Assembly (NCBI GenBank): GCA_934667295.1
Contig: CAKULR010000112.1
Location: forward strand, 1 to 5,841
Source: an uncultured Kiritimatiellota bacterium
GTDB lineage: Bacteria > Verrucomicrobiota > Kiritimatiellia > RFP12 > UBA1067
Length of the DNA: 5,841 nucleotides
Direction of reading: 5' to 3'
The translations under genes were made by a program, and so were the position numbers. Each line of letters starts with the position of its first letter. Position 1 is the stretch's first letter. The notes beneath the pieces were generated by a model. The model saw only the letters and a program-made list of their open reading frames with translations, was not told the origin of the DNA and did no database searches. This document shows positions 1 through 5,841 of this stretch, one piece after another.

Positions 1-21
1 GACGGAGGGGGCGTGTACGTG

Positions 22-51
22 GGTCCGGCCGCAATGAATTGCGGCCCTCCC
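22..51 (-). repeat. Hairpin repeat, copy 1 (REP-like)
   Basis: Read on the - strand, this 30-nt element starts with the foot GGGAGGG and ends with CCGGACC, enclosing a hairpin. On the + strand the stem is a perfect 8 bp, GGCCGCAA (27-34) with TTGCGGCC (39-46), closed by the 4-nt loop TGAA. It matches the element at 70-99 at 22 of 30 positions, in the same orientation and with a 48-nt start-to-start distance. A short purine-rich foot followed by a hairpin in intergenic DNA resembles the plan of REP elements mobilised by RAYT transposases; that family assignment is inference. No T-tract follows on either strand, so it is not a standard intrinsic terminator. Confidence 0.65.
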
Positions 52-69
52 GCGCAGCGGCGCGCGCAG

Positions 70-99
70 GGCCCGGACGCGACGGAGCGCGTCCCTCCC
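70..99 (-). repeat. Hairpin repeat, copy 2 (REP-like)
   Basis: This second 30-nt copy has the same foot (GGGAGGG on the - strand) and a nearly identical far flank (CCGGGCC). Its stem is 7 bp, GGACGCG (75-81) with CGCGTCC (88-94), around the loop ACGGAG. Compared with copy 1, two stem pairs differ on both sides and still pair: 29-44 C-G becomes 77-92 A-T, and 33-40 A-T becomes 81-88 G-C. Structure thus appears conserved over sequence. The 18-nt spacer from copy 1 is GC-rich and lacks other clear content. Confidence 0.65.
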
Positions 100-109
100 G
101 TCCCTGCCC
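93..109 (-). other. Predicted G-quadruplex motif (i-motif on + strand)
   Basis: The - strand reads GGGCAGGGACGGGAGGG, four runs of three G with loops of 2, 2 and 1 nt. This meets the usual G3-N1-7 definition, and the loops are short, which normally favours stability. The + strand carries the matching C-runs at 93-95, 97-99, 102-104 and 107-109. The first two runs are the foot of hairpin copy 2, so hairpin and quadruplex would compete for the same bases. It lies about 110 nt upstream of the -35 element of the MCE gene. Confidence 0.5.
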
Positions 110-125
110 TGCCGCGAAGCACGAT

Positions 126-197
126 TTAAAGCCGCGTCGCGGCGACTTAACCATTTAAAGGCCGAAGGCCGGCTTAACTACTTAAAGGCCGGCTTAA
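126..197. repeat. Three tandem TTAA-bounded GC-rich units
   Basis: Three units occur in a row: 126-150, 155-177 and 182-197. Each starts with TTAAA, has a GC-only or nearly GC core, and ends with CTTAA. They are separated by exactly 4 nt each (ccat, ctac). Unit 1 has the core stem GCCGC-gtc-GCGGC (131-143). Unit 2 has GGCC-gaa-GGCC followed by GGC. Unit 3 is unit 2 with 7 nt removed. GGCCGGCTTAA recurs exactly at 167-177 and 187-197. The same DNA can be read as two near-palindromes, CTTAA-N4-TTAAAG, at 146-160 and 173-187, which might be protein-binding sites. The function is unknown. Confidence 0.55.
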
Positions 198-217
198 TCC
201 CTCGCGCGACGGGATCA

Positions 218-247
218 TTGACGGTCCAAGCGGGAATCGGGTATAAT
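218..247 (+). promoter_or_regulatory. Sigma70-type promoter of the MCE-led operon
   Basis: The -35 box TTGACG (218-223) differs by one base from the TTGACA consensus. The -10 box TATAAT (242-247) is perfect, and the spacer is 18 bp. In GC-rich DNA such a pair is unlikely by chance. Transcription would be expected to start near 253-257, while the ATG of the MCE gene is at 257-259, so the transcript should have a leader of 0-4 nt. There is no Shine-Dalgarno sequence before that ATG, which fits. No extended -10 TG is present. Confidence 0.75.
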
Positions 248-256
248 TTCCCCCTC

Positions 257-1033
257 ATGTCCAGTGAAAACCAGACCAGCTACGCCAAGATCGGCTTCTT
301 CATCGTGGCGGGCGTCGCCTTGATTGTCGCGACGGTCGTCTACATCGGCGGCATGCGCTCCGCGCAGCACGAGTTCCCCGCCGAGACGTTCTTCGACGAC
401 TCCGTGTCGGGGCTCGATGTCGGCAGCACCGTCGACCTGCGCGGCGTGCGCGTGGGGACGGTGAAGCGGATTTCCTTCATCGGCGCGGAGTATGCGGACG
501 CGCGTCCCGAGGACCGCCGGAAGATCTACGTGGAGATGGCCTTCGACCAGAGGCTCTTCCGCATGGGCGACGACCGCACGCCCCGGCAGGTGCTGGAGGG
601 CATGGTGAAGCGCGGGCTCCACGCCACCGTCTCCGCCTCGGGCGTGACGGGGCTCTCCCACATCGAGCTCAACTACCCGAAGCTCGACGTCGGCGAGGAG
701 GTACACAGCTGGCGGACGGAGCGCGTCGTCATCCCCCCCGCGCCCTCCATCCTGCAGAGCGCCGCCGATTCGGCCCAGCAGATCCTCAACCAGCTCAACC
801 GGATGGACTTCGTGGAGGCGTGGAGCAACGTGCTGGACGTGACGCGGCACGCGCGCGCGTTCCTCGGGAACGCCAACACGGTCCTGCTGGGCGAGCAGGG
901 CGGTATTTCCGAGATCGTCGGCAACCTGCGCGAGGCGTCCGCCTCCCTGCGCGACTTCGCCGACGGCATCCGGAACAACCCCTCTTCGATTCTACGCACC
1001 TATACACCCGAGCGATTGGAGGAGACGCGATGA
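257..1033 (+). CDS. MCE/MlaD-family membrane-anchored lipid-transport protein
   Basis: This 258-residue protein has a short polar N-terminus, one membrane segment at about residues 12-31 (KIGFFIVAGVALIVATVVYI), then an MCE domain at about 45-143. The MCE signature is visible as FFDDSVSGLDVGSTVDLRGV with VRVGTVKRI following (45-72). Short insertions lie at about 78-88 and 99-111. Residues 164-250 look helical and end in NNPSSILR, as in many MlaD/PqiB-like proteins. MCE proteins form rings that bind lipids between inner and outer membranes, usually working with an MlaE permease and MlaF ATPase; neither is in this window. The ATG at 257 is preferred over the in-frame TTG at 218, because that TTG is part of the -35 box and the ATG gives a typical MlaD start. 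The stop overlaps the next start (ATGA, 1030-1033). Family assignment is firm; the lipid carried is unknown. Confidence 0.88.
   Translation: MSSENQTSYAKIGFFIVAGVALIVATVVYIGGMRSAQHEFPAETFFDDSVSGLDVGSTVDLRGVRVGTVKRISFIGAEYADARPEDRRKIYVEMAFDQRLFRMGDDRTPRQVLEGMVKRGLHATVSASGVTGLSHIELNYPKLDVGEEVHSWRTERVVIPPAPSILQSAADSAQQILNQLNRMDFVEAWSNVLDVTRHARAFLGNANTVLLGEQGGISEIVGNLREASASLRDFADGIRNNPSSILRTYTPERLEETR
1018..1024 (+). promoter_or_regulatory. Shine-Dalgarno site of the beta-galactosidase gene
   Basis: GGAGGAG ends 5 nt before the ATG at 1030. It lies inside the last codons of the MCE gene and supports this ATG over the upstream in-frame codons from 820. With the ATGA overlap it indicates translation coupled to the MCE gene. 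Confidence 0.8.
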
Positions 1034-1083
1034 AGCGCGTGTGGTTGGTTGGCATGTGCTGCCTGATGGCGGCGGCGGGGGCG
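1030..1083 (+). other. Signal peptide of the beta-galactosidase
   Basis: Residues 1-18 have the standard plan: positive start (MKR), hydrophobic core (VWLVGMCCLMAA) and a small-residue A-G-A site before E19. Cysteines 10 and 11 sit within the core and are not preceded by a good lipobox, so signal peptidase I cleavage is favoured over a lipoprotein. Confidence 0.75.
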
Positions 1084-4000
1084 GAGACGTTCTCGATCGA
1101 GCGGAACGATCCGCGTCCGTTCCGGATCCACGGGAGTCCCGACGAGACGCCAGCGACGAAGGCGATGTACCGGGAGCTGGCCGCCGAGGTGAAGCGCGTG
1201 ACGGGCGTCGACGTGCAGGTGCTCGGCTACGCGCCGGCGTTCGCGGGCGACTTCTACGTCTCGACGCAGCCGTGGGACGCGAAGGGGGCCTGGACGCTCG
1301 GGAACCGCAACGGCGTCATGGGCATCCACGGCTCGGACGTGCAGGCGACCGAGGCGGCCCTGCGGCATTTCATCGACACGCGCCTGAAGCCCGTCAAGAC
1401 GGACGCCGGGCGCCTCGCCTGGACCGATCTGCGCGAGACGAAGGGGCCGCAGTGGGCGGACGTGCGCGCGCGGACGGTTGCGGCCGTCGCGGCGAAGCGC
1501 GCGGCGGAGAAGGCGCCCGAGTGGGAGAACGAGCTCGTCAACTACGTACACGTGGAGCCGGCCCGCGCCTACTCGTTCCCGCTTGCGTCCACCGCCGCCG
1601 CGCTGACGCCCGAGCTCCCCGAGACGCCCTACGTGAAGTCGCTGGACGGCACGTGGCGCTACAACTGGTGCGGCGCGCCCGACCAGCGTCCGCGCGACTT
1701 CTGGAAGCCGGACTTCGACGACCGTGCCTGGTACACGATCGACGTGCCGAGCTGCGTGGAGATGAAGGGCTTCGGCGTGCCCCAGTATTCGAACATCAAG
1801 TACCCGCATCCGCCCAAGCCGCCGTACACGGACCGGTCGTACAACCCCGTCTCCTCCTACCGCACCACCTTCACCGTGCCGGCGGACTGGAAGGGACGCC
1901 CCGTCTTCCTGCGCTTCGAGGGCGTCTACAGCGCCTACTACGTGTGGGTGAACGGGAAGAAGGTCGGCTTCAGCGAGGACAGCTGCACGGCGCACGAGTT
2001 CAACGTCACGCCCTATCTGGACACCTCCCGCGCCGACGCCCCCAACACGCTCGCCGTGGAGGTCTACCGCTGGAGCGACGGGGCCTACCTCGAAGACCAG
2101 GACTTCTTCCGCTTCTCGGGCATCTACCGCAGCGTGCTGCTCTTCTCGCCGCCGCCGGTCGAGATCCGTGACTTCTTCTTCTCCTACGACCTCGCCGCCG
2201 ACTTCAAATCCGCCCAGGTCAAGCTGGCGGTCGAGCTGCGCCGGCTCGCCGGCGCGCCGACGAACGCCGTCGCCTGCGCGGCCGCCCTCTACGACGCCAC
2301 GTTCCGAAAGGTCGCGGACCTGGCGCGGACCGGGCAGCGCGAGAACGGAAAGTTCCTCGACTTCGCCTGCCCCCTGCCCACGCCCCGCCTCTGGTCCGCC
2401 GAGGATCCCTACCTCTACACGCTCGTCCTCCAGACCCAGTCCGCCCAGTCCGCCCCCGACATCCGCGCCGCGAAGGTCGGGTTCATGAAGACGGAGCTGA
2501 TGCCGAACGGGGCGCTCCACGTGAACGGGAGGCCGGTGAAGTTCAAGGGCGTGAACCGCCACGACGCCTCGCCCGTCAACGGACGCGCCGTGACGCGCGC
2601 GGAGATGTTGCGCGACGTGCTGCTCATGAAGCAGTACAACATCGATACGGTCCGCACGGCGCACTACCCGAACGACCCCTACTTCTACTACCTCTGCGCG
2701 CGCTACGGCCTCTACGTGCAGGCGGAGGCGAACGTGGAGAGCCACGGCATGGGCTACGGCGTCACCTGTCTCGCCTCGCCGCCGAGCTGGATCCAGGCGC
2801 ACATCGACCGCTGCCGGGACATGGTGGTCAACTGGCGCAACCTGCCCTGCATTTTCTCCTGGAGCTGGGGCAACGAGGCTGGGCAGGGCCCCACCTTCGA
2901 CCTCGTCGACGCGGCGTGCCGCGCGGTGGACGCGACGCGCCCGACCTGCTACCGCCAGGACTGCGAACGCTTCCCCATCGACGGCCCCGGCTATCCGTCG
3001 GTTGCGGACGTCCAGGCGCGCGGCCGCCGCGCCAAGTGCAGCTTCCTCTTCGAGTACGCCCACTGCATGGGCAACGCGCTCGGCAACTTCGCGGAATACT
3101 GGGACGCCTTCTACGCCTCGCCGTCCCTGACGGGCGGCTGCATCTGGGACTGGGTGGACCAGGCCGTGTGGGTCGAGACGGACCGCACGGGCCCCGACGG
3201 CCGCCGCCAGCGCTACCTCGCCTACGGCGGCGACCACGACGAACAGCCGAACGACGGCAACTTCTGTGCGAACGGCATCCTCGACGCCGAGCGCAACGTC
3301 ACCCCCAAGCTCATCGAGGTCGGCCACGTCCACCGGAACGTGAAGGTGGAGCGGGTCGAGCCGGACGGGAAGGCCGAGAAAGGGAAGAGGCAGGACGGCA
3401 TCCTGCAGATCTGGAACCGCTTCGCGTTCACGCCGCTGAACCGCTTCGCCGCGAACTGGGAACTGCTGGAGGACGGCGTGAAGGTCGCGGGCGGCGCGTG
3501 GGACGTGCCGGACGTGCCGCCCGCCACGAAGGTGCGTGTGCCGTTCCCCGCCGGCGTGCGCGCCTACGCGCGGAAGCCCGGCTGCGAATACCTCCTCAAC
3601 GTCTCCTTCGCGCTCCGGGACGATGCATTGTGGGCGAAGAAGGGGCACGTGATCGCGCGGGACCAGATCGCCGTCGCGCGGGTGGAGTCCCCGGCGGCGC
3701 CGGTGCGCGATACGGCGGCCCGTGCGGTTGAAGAAGGGGACCGGGTGACGGTGACGGCGGGACCGACCGTCGCGGTCTTCTCGAAGAAGACGGGGATGCT
3801 CGCGAAGCTGACGATGAACGGGCGGACCGTGCTGGCGGACAGCGCGGACGGCATCGTGCGCGGGCCGCGCCTCACCTGCATGCGGGCGTTCACGGACAAC
3901 GACAAGTGGCTGCGCGGGGCGTTCTACGCCTCCGGTCTCACCCAGCTGCGTCCCCACGTGCGCACGTTCCAGGTCGTGAAGGCGGCCGACGGCGCCGTCG

Positions 4001-4629
4001 AGCGGATCCGGACCGTCGTGGAGGTGAACGGCGCGAAGAGCGCGGGCTTCACGCACGCGGCCGACTACGTGTTCGGGCGGGGCGGCGCGCTGACGGTTGA
4101 AAACCGGACGACGCCGTTCGGCAAGATGCCGCCCGCGCTGCCGCGTCTCGGACTGTCGCTCATGCTCGACGCGCGCCTTGAGAACATGGCGTACTACGGA
4201 CGGGGCCCGTTCGAGAACTACGTGGACCGCTGCACGGGGTCGTTCCTCGGGCGTTACGCCTCGACGGTGACGGACCAGTACGTCGCCTACGTGCGGCCGC
4301 AGGACAACGGCTACAAGGGCGACGTGCGGTGGGTGACGTTCACGGACGGCGACGGCGTGGGCGTGAAGGTGACGGGTTCCGCGCCGCTCTTCGTCCAGGC
4401 GCTCCACTACAGCTGCGAGGACCTGGAGTTCGCCCGCCACCGTGACCGGCAGGAGCGGATCTGGAACGTGAAGCCGCCGCGCCGGGAGGTGTGCCTGAAC
4501 CTCGACCTCCGCCAGCTGGGGCTGGGCGGGGCGTCGTGCGGACCGAAGCCGGAGGCTGCGTACATCTTCCCGATCCAGTCCGAGAGCTGGCGCGTGACGT
4601 TTGAGCCCGTAGGAGGAAACGCGAAATGA
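1030..4629 (+). CDS. Exported LacZ-type GH2 beta-galactosidase
   Basis: This 1199-residue retaining glycosidase is predicted to hydrolyse terminal beta-galactosides outside the cytoplasm. A signal peptide covers residues 1-18 (cut after AGA), followed by an extra N-terminal domain (about 19-145). From about W165 it aligns with E. coli LacZ throughout: sugar-binding jelly roll (about 170-370), Ig-like domain (372-484), TIM barrel (485-790), DUF4981-type domain (about 792-885) and Bgal small-chain domain (about 900-1192). Catalytic residues are present: acid/base E616 in WGNEAG and nucleophile E675 in FEYAHCMGN. Equivalents of other LacZ active-site residues are N255, D358 (EDQD), H511, H545, E570, H572, H678, W706, F745 and N748, so Mg2+ and Na+ sites look intact. 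LacZ W999 is replaced, apparently by C1170. E. coli LacZ has 1023 residues and no signal peptide. ATGA overlaps join it to both neighbours. Activity as a beta-galactosidase is likely; the natural substrate is unknown. Confidence 0.93.
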   Translation: MKRVWLVGMCCLMAAAGAETFSIERNDPRPFRIHGSPDETPATKAMYRELAAEVKRVTGVDVQVLGYAPAFAGDFYVSTQPWDAKGAWTLGNRNGVMGIHGSDVQATEAALRHFIDTRLKPVKTDAGRLAWTDLRETKGPQWADVRARTVAAVAAKRAAEKAPEWENELVNYVHVEPARAYSFPLASTAAALTPELPETPYVKSLDGTWRYNWCGAPDQRPRDFWKPDFDDRAWYTIDVPSCVEMKGFGVPQYSNIKYPHPPKPPYTDRSYNPVSSYRTTFTVPADWKGRPVFLRFEGVYSAYYVWVNGKKVGFSEDSCTAHEFNVTPYLDTSRADAPNTLAVEVYRWSDGAYLEDQDFFRFSGIYRSVLLFSPPPVEIRDFFFSYDLAADFKSAQVKLAVELRRLAGAPTNAVACAAALYDATFRKVADLARTGQRENGKFLDFACPLPTPRLWSAEDPYLYTLVLQTQSAQSAPDIRAAKVGFMKTELMPNGALHVNGRPVKFKGVNRHDASPVNGRAVTRAEMLRDVLLMKQYNIDTVRTAHYPNDPYFYYLCARYGLYVQAEANVESHGMGYGVTCLASPPSWIQAHIDRCRDMVVNWRNLPCIFSWSWGNEAGQGPTFDLVDAACRAVDATRPTCYRQDCERFPIDGPGYPSVADVQARGRRAKCSFLFEYAHCMGNALGNFAEYWDAFYASPSLTGGCIWDWVDQAVWVETDRTGPDGRRQRYLAYGGDHDEQPNDGNFCANGILDAERNVTPKLIEVGHVHRNVKVERVEPDGKAEKGKRQDGILQIWNRFAFTPLNRFAANWELLEDGVKVAGGAWDVPDVPPATKVRVPFPAGVRAYARKPGCEYLLNVSFALRDDALWAKKGHVIARDQIAVARVESPAAPVRDTAARAVEEGDRVTVTAGPTVAVFSKKTGMLAKLTMNGRTVLADSADGIVRGPRLTCMRAFTDNDKWLRGAFYASGLTQLRPHVRTFQVVKAADGAVERIRTVVEVNGAKSAGFTHAADYVFGRGGALTVENRTTPFGKMPPALPRLGLSLMLDARLENMAYYGRGPFENYVDRCTGSFLGRYASTVTDQYVAYVRPQDNGYKGDVRWVTFTDGDGVGVKVTGSAPLFVQALHYSCEDLEFARHRDRQERIWNVKPPRREVCLNLDLRQLGLGGASCGPKPEAAYIFPIQSESWRVTFEPVGGNAK
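1084..1464 (+). other. N-terminal GH20b-like accessory domain
   Basis: Residues about 19-145 precede the LacZ-homologous part and have no counterpart in E. coli LacZ. The order is a strand (FRIHGSPDETPATK), a helix (AMYRELAAEVKRVTGVDVQV), a strand (GDFYVST), a strand ending GNRNGVMGIHGSD, then a helix (ATEAALRHFIDTRL). This pattern matches the small alpha/beta domain found at the N-terminus of GH20 hexosaminidases and alpha-glucuronidases, where it is non-catalytic. The assignment rests on pattern reading only. Residues 146-164 form an alanine-rich, charged, probably helical linker. Confidence 0.5.
4611..4616 (+). promoter_or_regulatory. Shine-Dalgarno site of rimO
   Basis: AGGAGG ends 9 nt before the ATG at 4626 and lies within the last codons of the beta-galactosidase gene. 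It is the strongest ribosome-binding site in the window and fixes the rimO start. Confidence 0.85.
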
Positions 4630-5841
4630 CGATTGGCCTTGTGTCCCTTGGCTGCGCGAAGAACGCGGTCGATCTGCAGGTGATGGCCGGACATCTCGTC
4701 AAGGCGGGCTTCACGCTCGCCCCGACGCCGGACGATGCGGACGTCATCCTCGTCAACACCTGCGCGTTCATCGAGTCCGCCCGCGAGGAGGCCGCCGCCG
4801 AGATCCTGCGCGCCTGCGAGCTGAAGCGGGCGGGCCGCTGCCGCGCGGTCGTCGTCTCGGGCTGCTTCGCCCAGCGCTACCGGGACCGCATCCGCGAAGT
4901 CTTCCCAGACCTGGACGCGATCCTCGGCATCGACGCGCTCGACCGCATCGTCGAGACTGTGCAGGGCGCGCTGGGGCTGAAGGCCCCGCGCCGCGCCGCC
5001 GCCCCCGGCGTGCCGCCCGGCATGCCCACGCGCGTCTTCGACCCGCCCATGCCCGCCCTGCGCTTCACGGGCCCCGCCTTCGCCTACCTCAAGATTGCCG
5101 AAGGCTGCGTCCACCGCTGCGCCTACTGCGCGATTCCCGCGATCCGCGGCCGGTACCGCTCGCGGAAGCCGGCGGCGATCCTCCGGGAGGCGAAGGAATT
5201 GCTCGCGACGGGCGTGAGGGAGCTGAACATCGTCGCGCAGGACCCCATGCTCTACGGCATCGACCTGCCCGCGTCGCGGACGACGGGGCGCCGTCCCGAC
5301 CTCGTTTCCCTTCTGCGGCGGCTGGACAAGCTGCCGGGCGATTTCTGGATCCGCGTGCTCTATTCCTATCCAAGCGAGATCACGGACGCCTTTCTCGACT
5401 GGCTCAACACCTCCCCGCACGCGGTGAAGTACGTCGACGTGCCGCTCCAGCACACGGACCCCGGCGTCCTGAAGGCGATGGCGCGCGGCAGCGCGGTGAA
5501 GGCCTCCCTCGCGGCGGCGGACCGCATCCGCGCGGCGGTGCCGGGCGTCACGCTGCGCACGACCGTGATGACGGGCTTCCCCGGCGAGACGCCGGAGGCG
5601 TTCGCGCGTCTCAAGGCGGATATCGCGCGGATGCAGTTCGACCACCTCGGCGCGTTTGCCTTCTCGCCCGAGGAGGGGACGGCGGCCGCGAAGATGGAGG
5701 GACGTCCGCCGCAGAAGGTGGCCGAACGGCGCGCCCACGTGGTCATGGCCGCCCAGCGGAAGGTGTGGGCGAAGCGCGCGGCGGCCCTCGTGGGCAGGAC
5801 CTTCCGGGAGCTCGTCGTCGCGCCCGGCGTGGCGCGCCTGG
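4626..5841 (+). CDS. rimO: Ribosomal protein S12 methylthiotransferase RimO (3' end cut off)
   Basis: RimO is a cytoplasmic radical-SAM enzyme that adds a methylthio group to a conserved aspartate of ribosomal protein S12, using two 4Fe-4S clusters. The window contains 405 residues. The N-terminal UPF0004 domain has the three cluster cysteines C10 (SLGCAKN), C46 (NTCAFIESA) and C80 (SGCFAQRY). The radical-SAM motif CxxxCxxC is C161, C165 and C168 in EGCVHRCAYCAIPAIRGRYR, whose IPxIRGxYRSR ending is typical of RimO rather than MiaB. Further motifs are PLQH (273-276) and GFPGET (317-322), and the TRAM domain begins at about residue 389. The family is usually about 430-450 residues, so only the TRAM end is missing. 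The DSE motif after the first cysteine reads DLQ (16-18). The start overlaps the previous stop (ATGA). Confidence 0.93.
   Translation, partial: MTIGLVSLGCAKNAVDLQVMAGHLVKAGFTLAPTPDDADVILVNTCAFIESAREEAAAEILRACELKRAGRCRAVVVSGCFAQRYRDRIREVFPDLDAILGIDALDRIVETVQGALGLKAPRRAAAPGVPPGMPTRVFDPPMPALRFTGPAFAYLKIAEGCVHRCAYCAIPAIRGRYRSRKPAAILREAKELLATGVRELNIVAQDPMLYGIDLPASRTTGRRPDLVSLLRRLDKLPGDFWIRVLYSYPSEITDAFLDWLNTSPHAVKYVDVPLQHTDPGVLKAMARGSAVKASLAAADRIRAAVPGVTLRTTVMTGFPGETPEAFARLKADIARMQFDHLGAFAFSPEEGTAAAKMEGRPPQKVAERRAHVVMAAQRKVWAKRAAALVGRTFRELVVAPGVARL

Noticed and set aside
1..14. Possible third, truncated copy of the hairpin repeat at the window edge (starts gACGGAGgggg, like the loop of copy 2)
   Set aside because: The right arm does not pair with the one visible left-arm base, and the CCCTCCC foot is missing.
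27..46. Perfect 8-bp hairpin as an intrinsic terminator
   Set aside because: It is followed by CTCCCG rather than a T-run on the + strand, and no T-run follows on the - strand. It is better explained as part of the repeated element.
1001..1006. TATACA as a -10 box for a separate beta-galactosidase promoter
   Set aside because: No recognisable -35 box lies 16-18 bp upstream, and the ATGA overlap explains expression without it.
820..1029. In-frame upstream extension of the beta-galactosidase
   Set aside because: The 70 added residues are arginine-rich, overlap the MCE gene and would bury the signal peptide. The ATG at 1030 has a Shine-Dalgarno site and a signal peptide directly after it.
1000..4440. 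Very long open frame on the - strand (1146 codons) opposite the beta-galactosidase gene
   Set aside because: It encodes a low-complexity R/V/H/A-rich product without recognisable motifs. Long antisense frames are expected opposite GC-rich genes with biased third codon positions, and the + strand frame is a clear enzyme.
4407..5738. Long open frame on the - strand (443 codons) opposite rimO
   Set aside because: It has the same shadow-frame character, with no motifs, and sits opposite a gene whose family motifs are all present.

Overview
This is a GC-rich bacterial window whose genes all lie on the + strand. A non-coding leader (1-217) is followed by three tightly packed genes. The first encodes a membrane-anchored MCE/MlaD-family protein (257-1033). 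The second encodes an exported LacZ-type glycoside hydrolase family 2 beta-galactosidase with an extra N-terminal domain (1030-4629). The third is rimO, the ribosomal protein S12 methylthiotransferase gene (from 4626, cut by the window end). Each gene overlaps the next by an ATGA stop/start, and good Shine-Dalgarno sequences precede genes 2 and 3, so this looks like one translationally coupled operon.

The organism is a diderm bacterium. MCE proteins serve lipid traffic across a two-membrane envelope, and the beta-galactosidase has a signal peptide. High GC, an exported LacZ-like enzyme with a glycosidase-type accessory domain, and structured intergenic repeats would fit the Verrucomicrobiota/Kiritimatiellota side of the PVC group. 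This is inference only, because the window holds no phylogenetic marker that can be read by eye with confidence.

The leader is the most unusual part. It holds two 30-nt copies of a hairpin repeat (22-51 and 70-99) with the same flanks but compensatory base-pair changes in the stem. A four-tract G-quadruplex motif on the - strand (93-109) overlaps the second copy. Next come three tandem GC-rich units, each bounded by TTAA and separated by exactly 4 nt (126-197). Last is a near-perfect sigma70-type promoter (TTGACG, 18 bp, TATAAT; 218-247) placed so close to the first ATG (257) that the mRNA should be leaderless or almost so.

The three proteins do not form an obvious pathway: envelope lipid transport, extracytoplasmic galactoside hydrolysis and ribosome modification. 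The overlaps suggest shared expression rather than shared biochemistry. I found no tRNA, rRNA, CRISPR array, insertion sequence or clear intrinsic terminator. I see no proven new system, but the leader repeats and the beta-galactosidase domain architecture deserve a second look.
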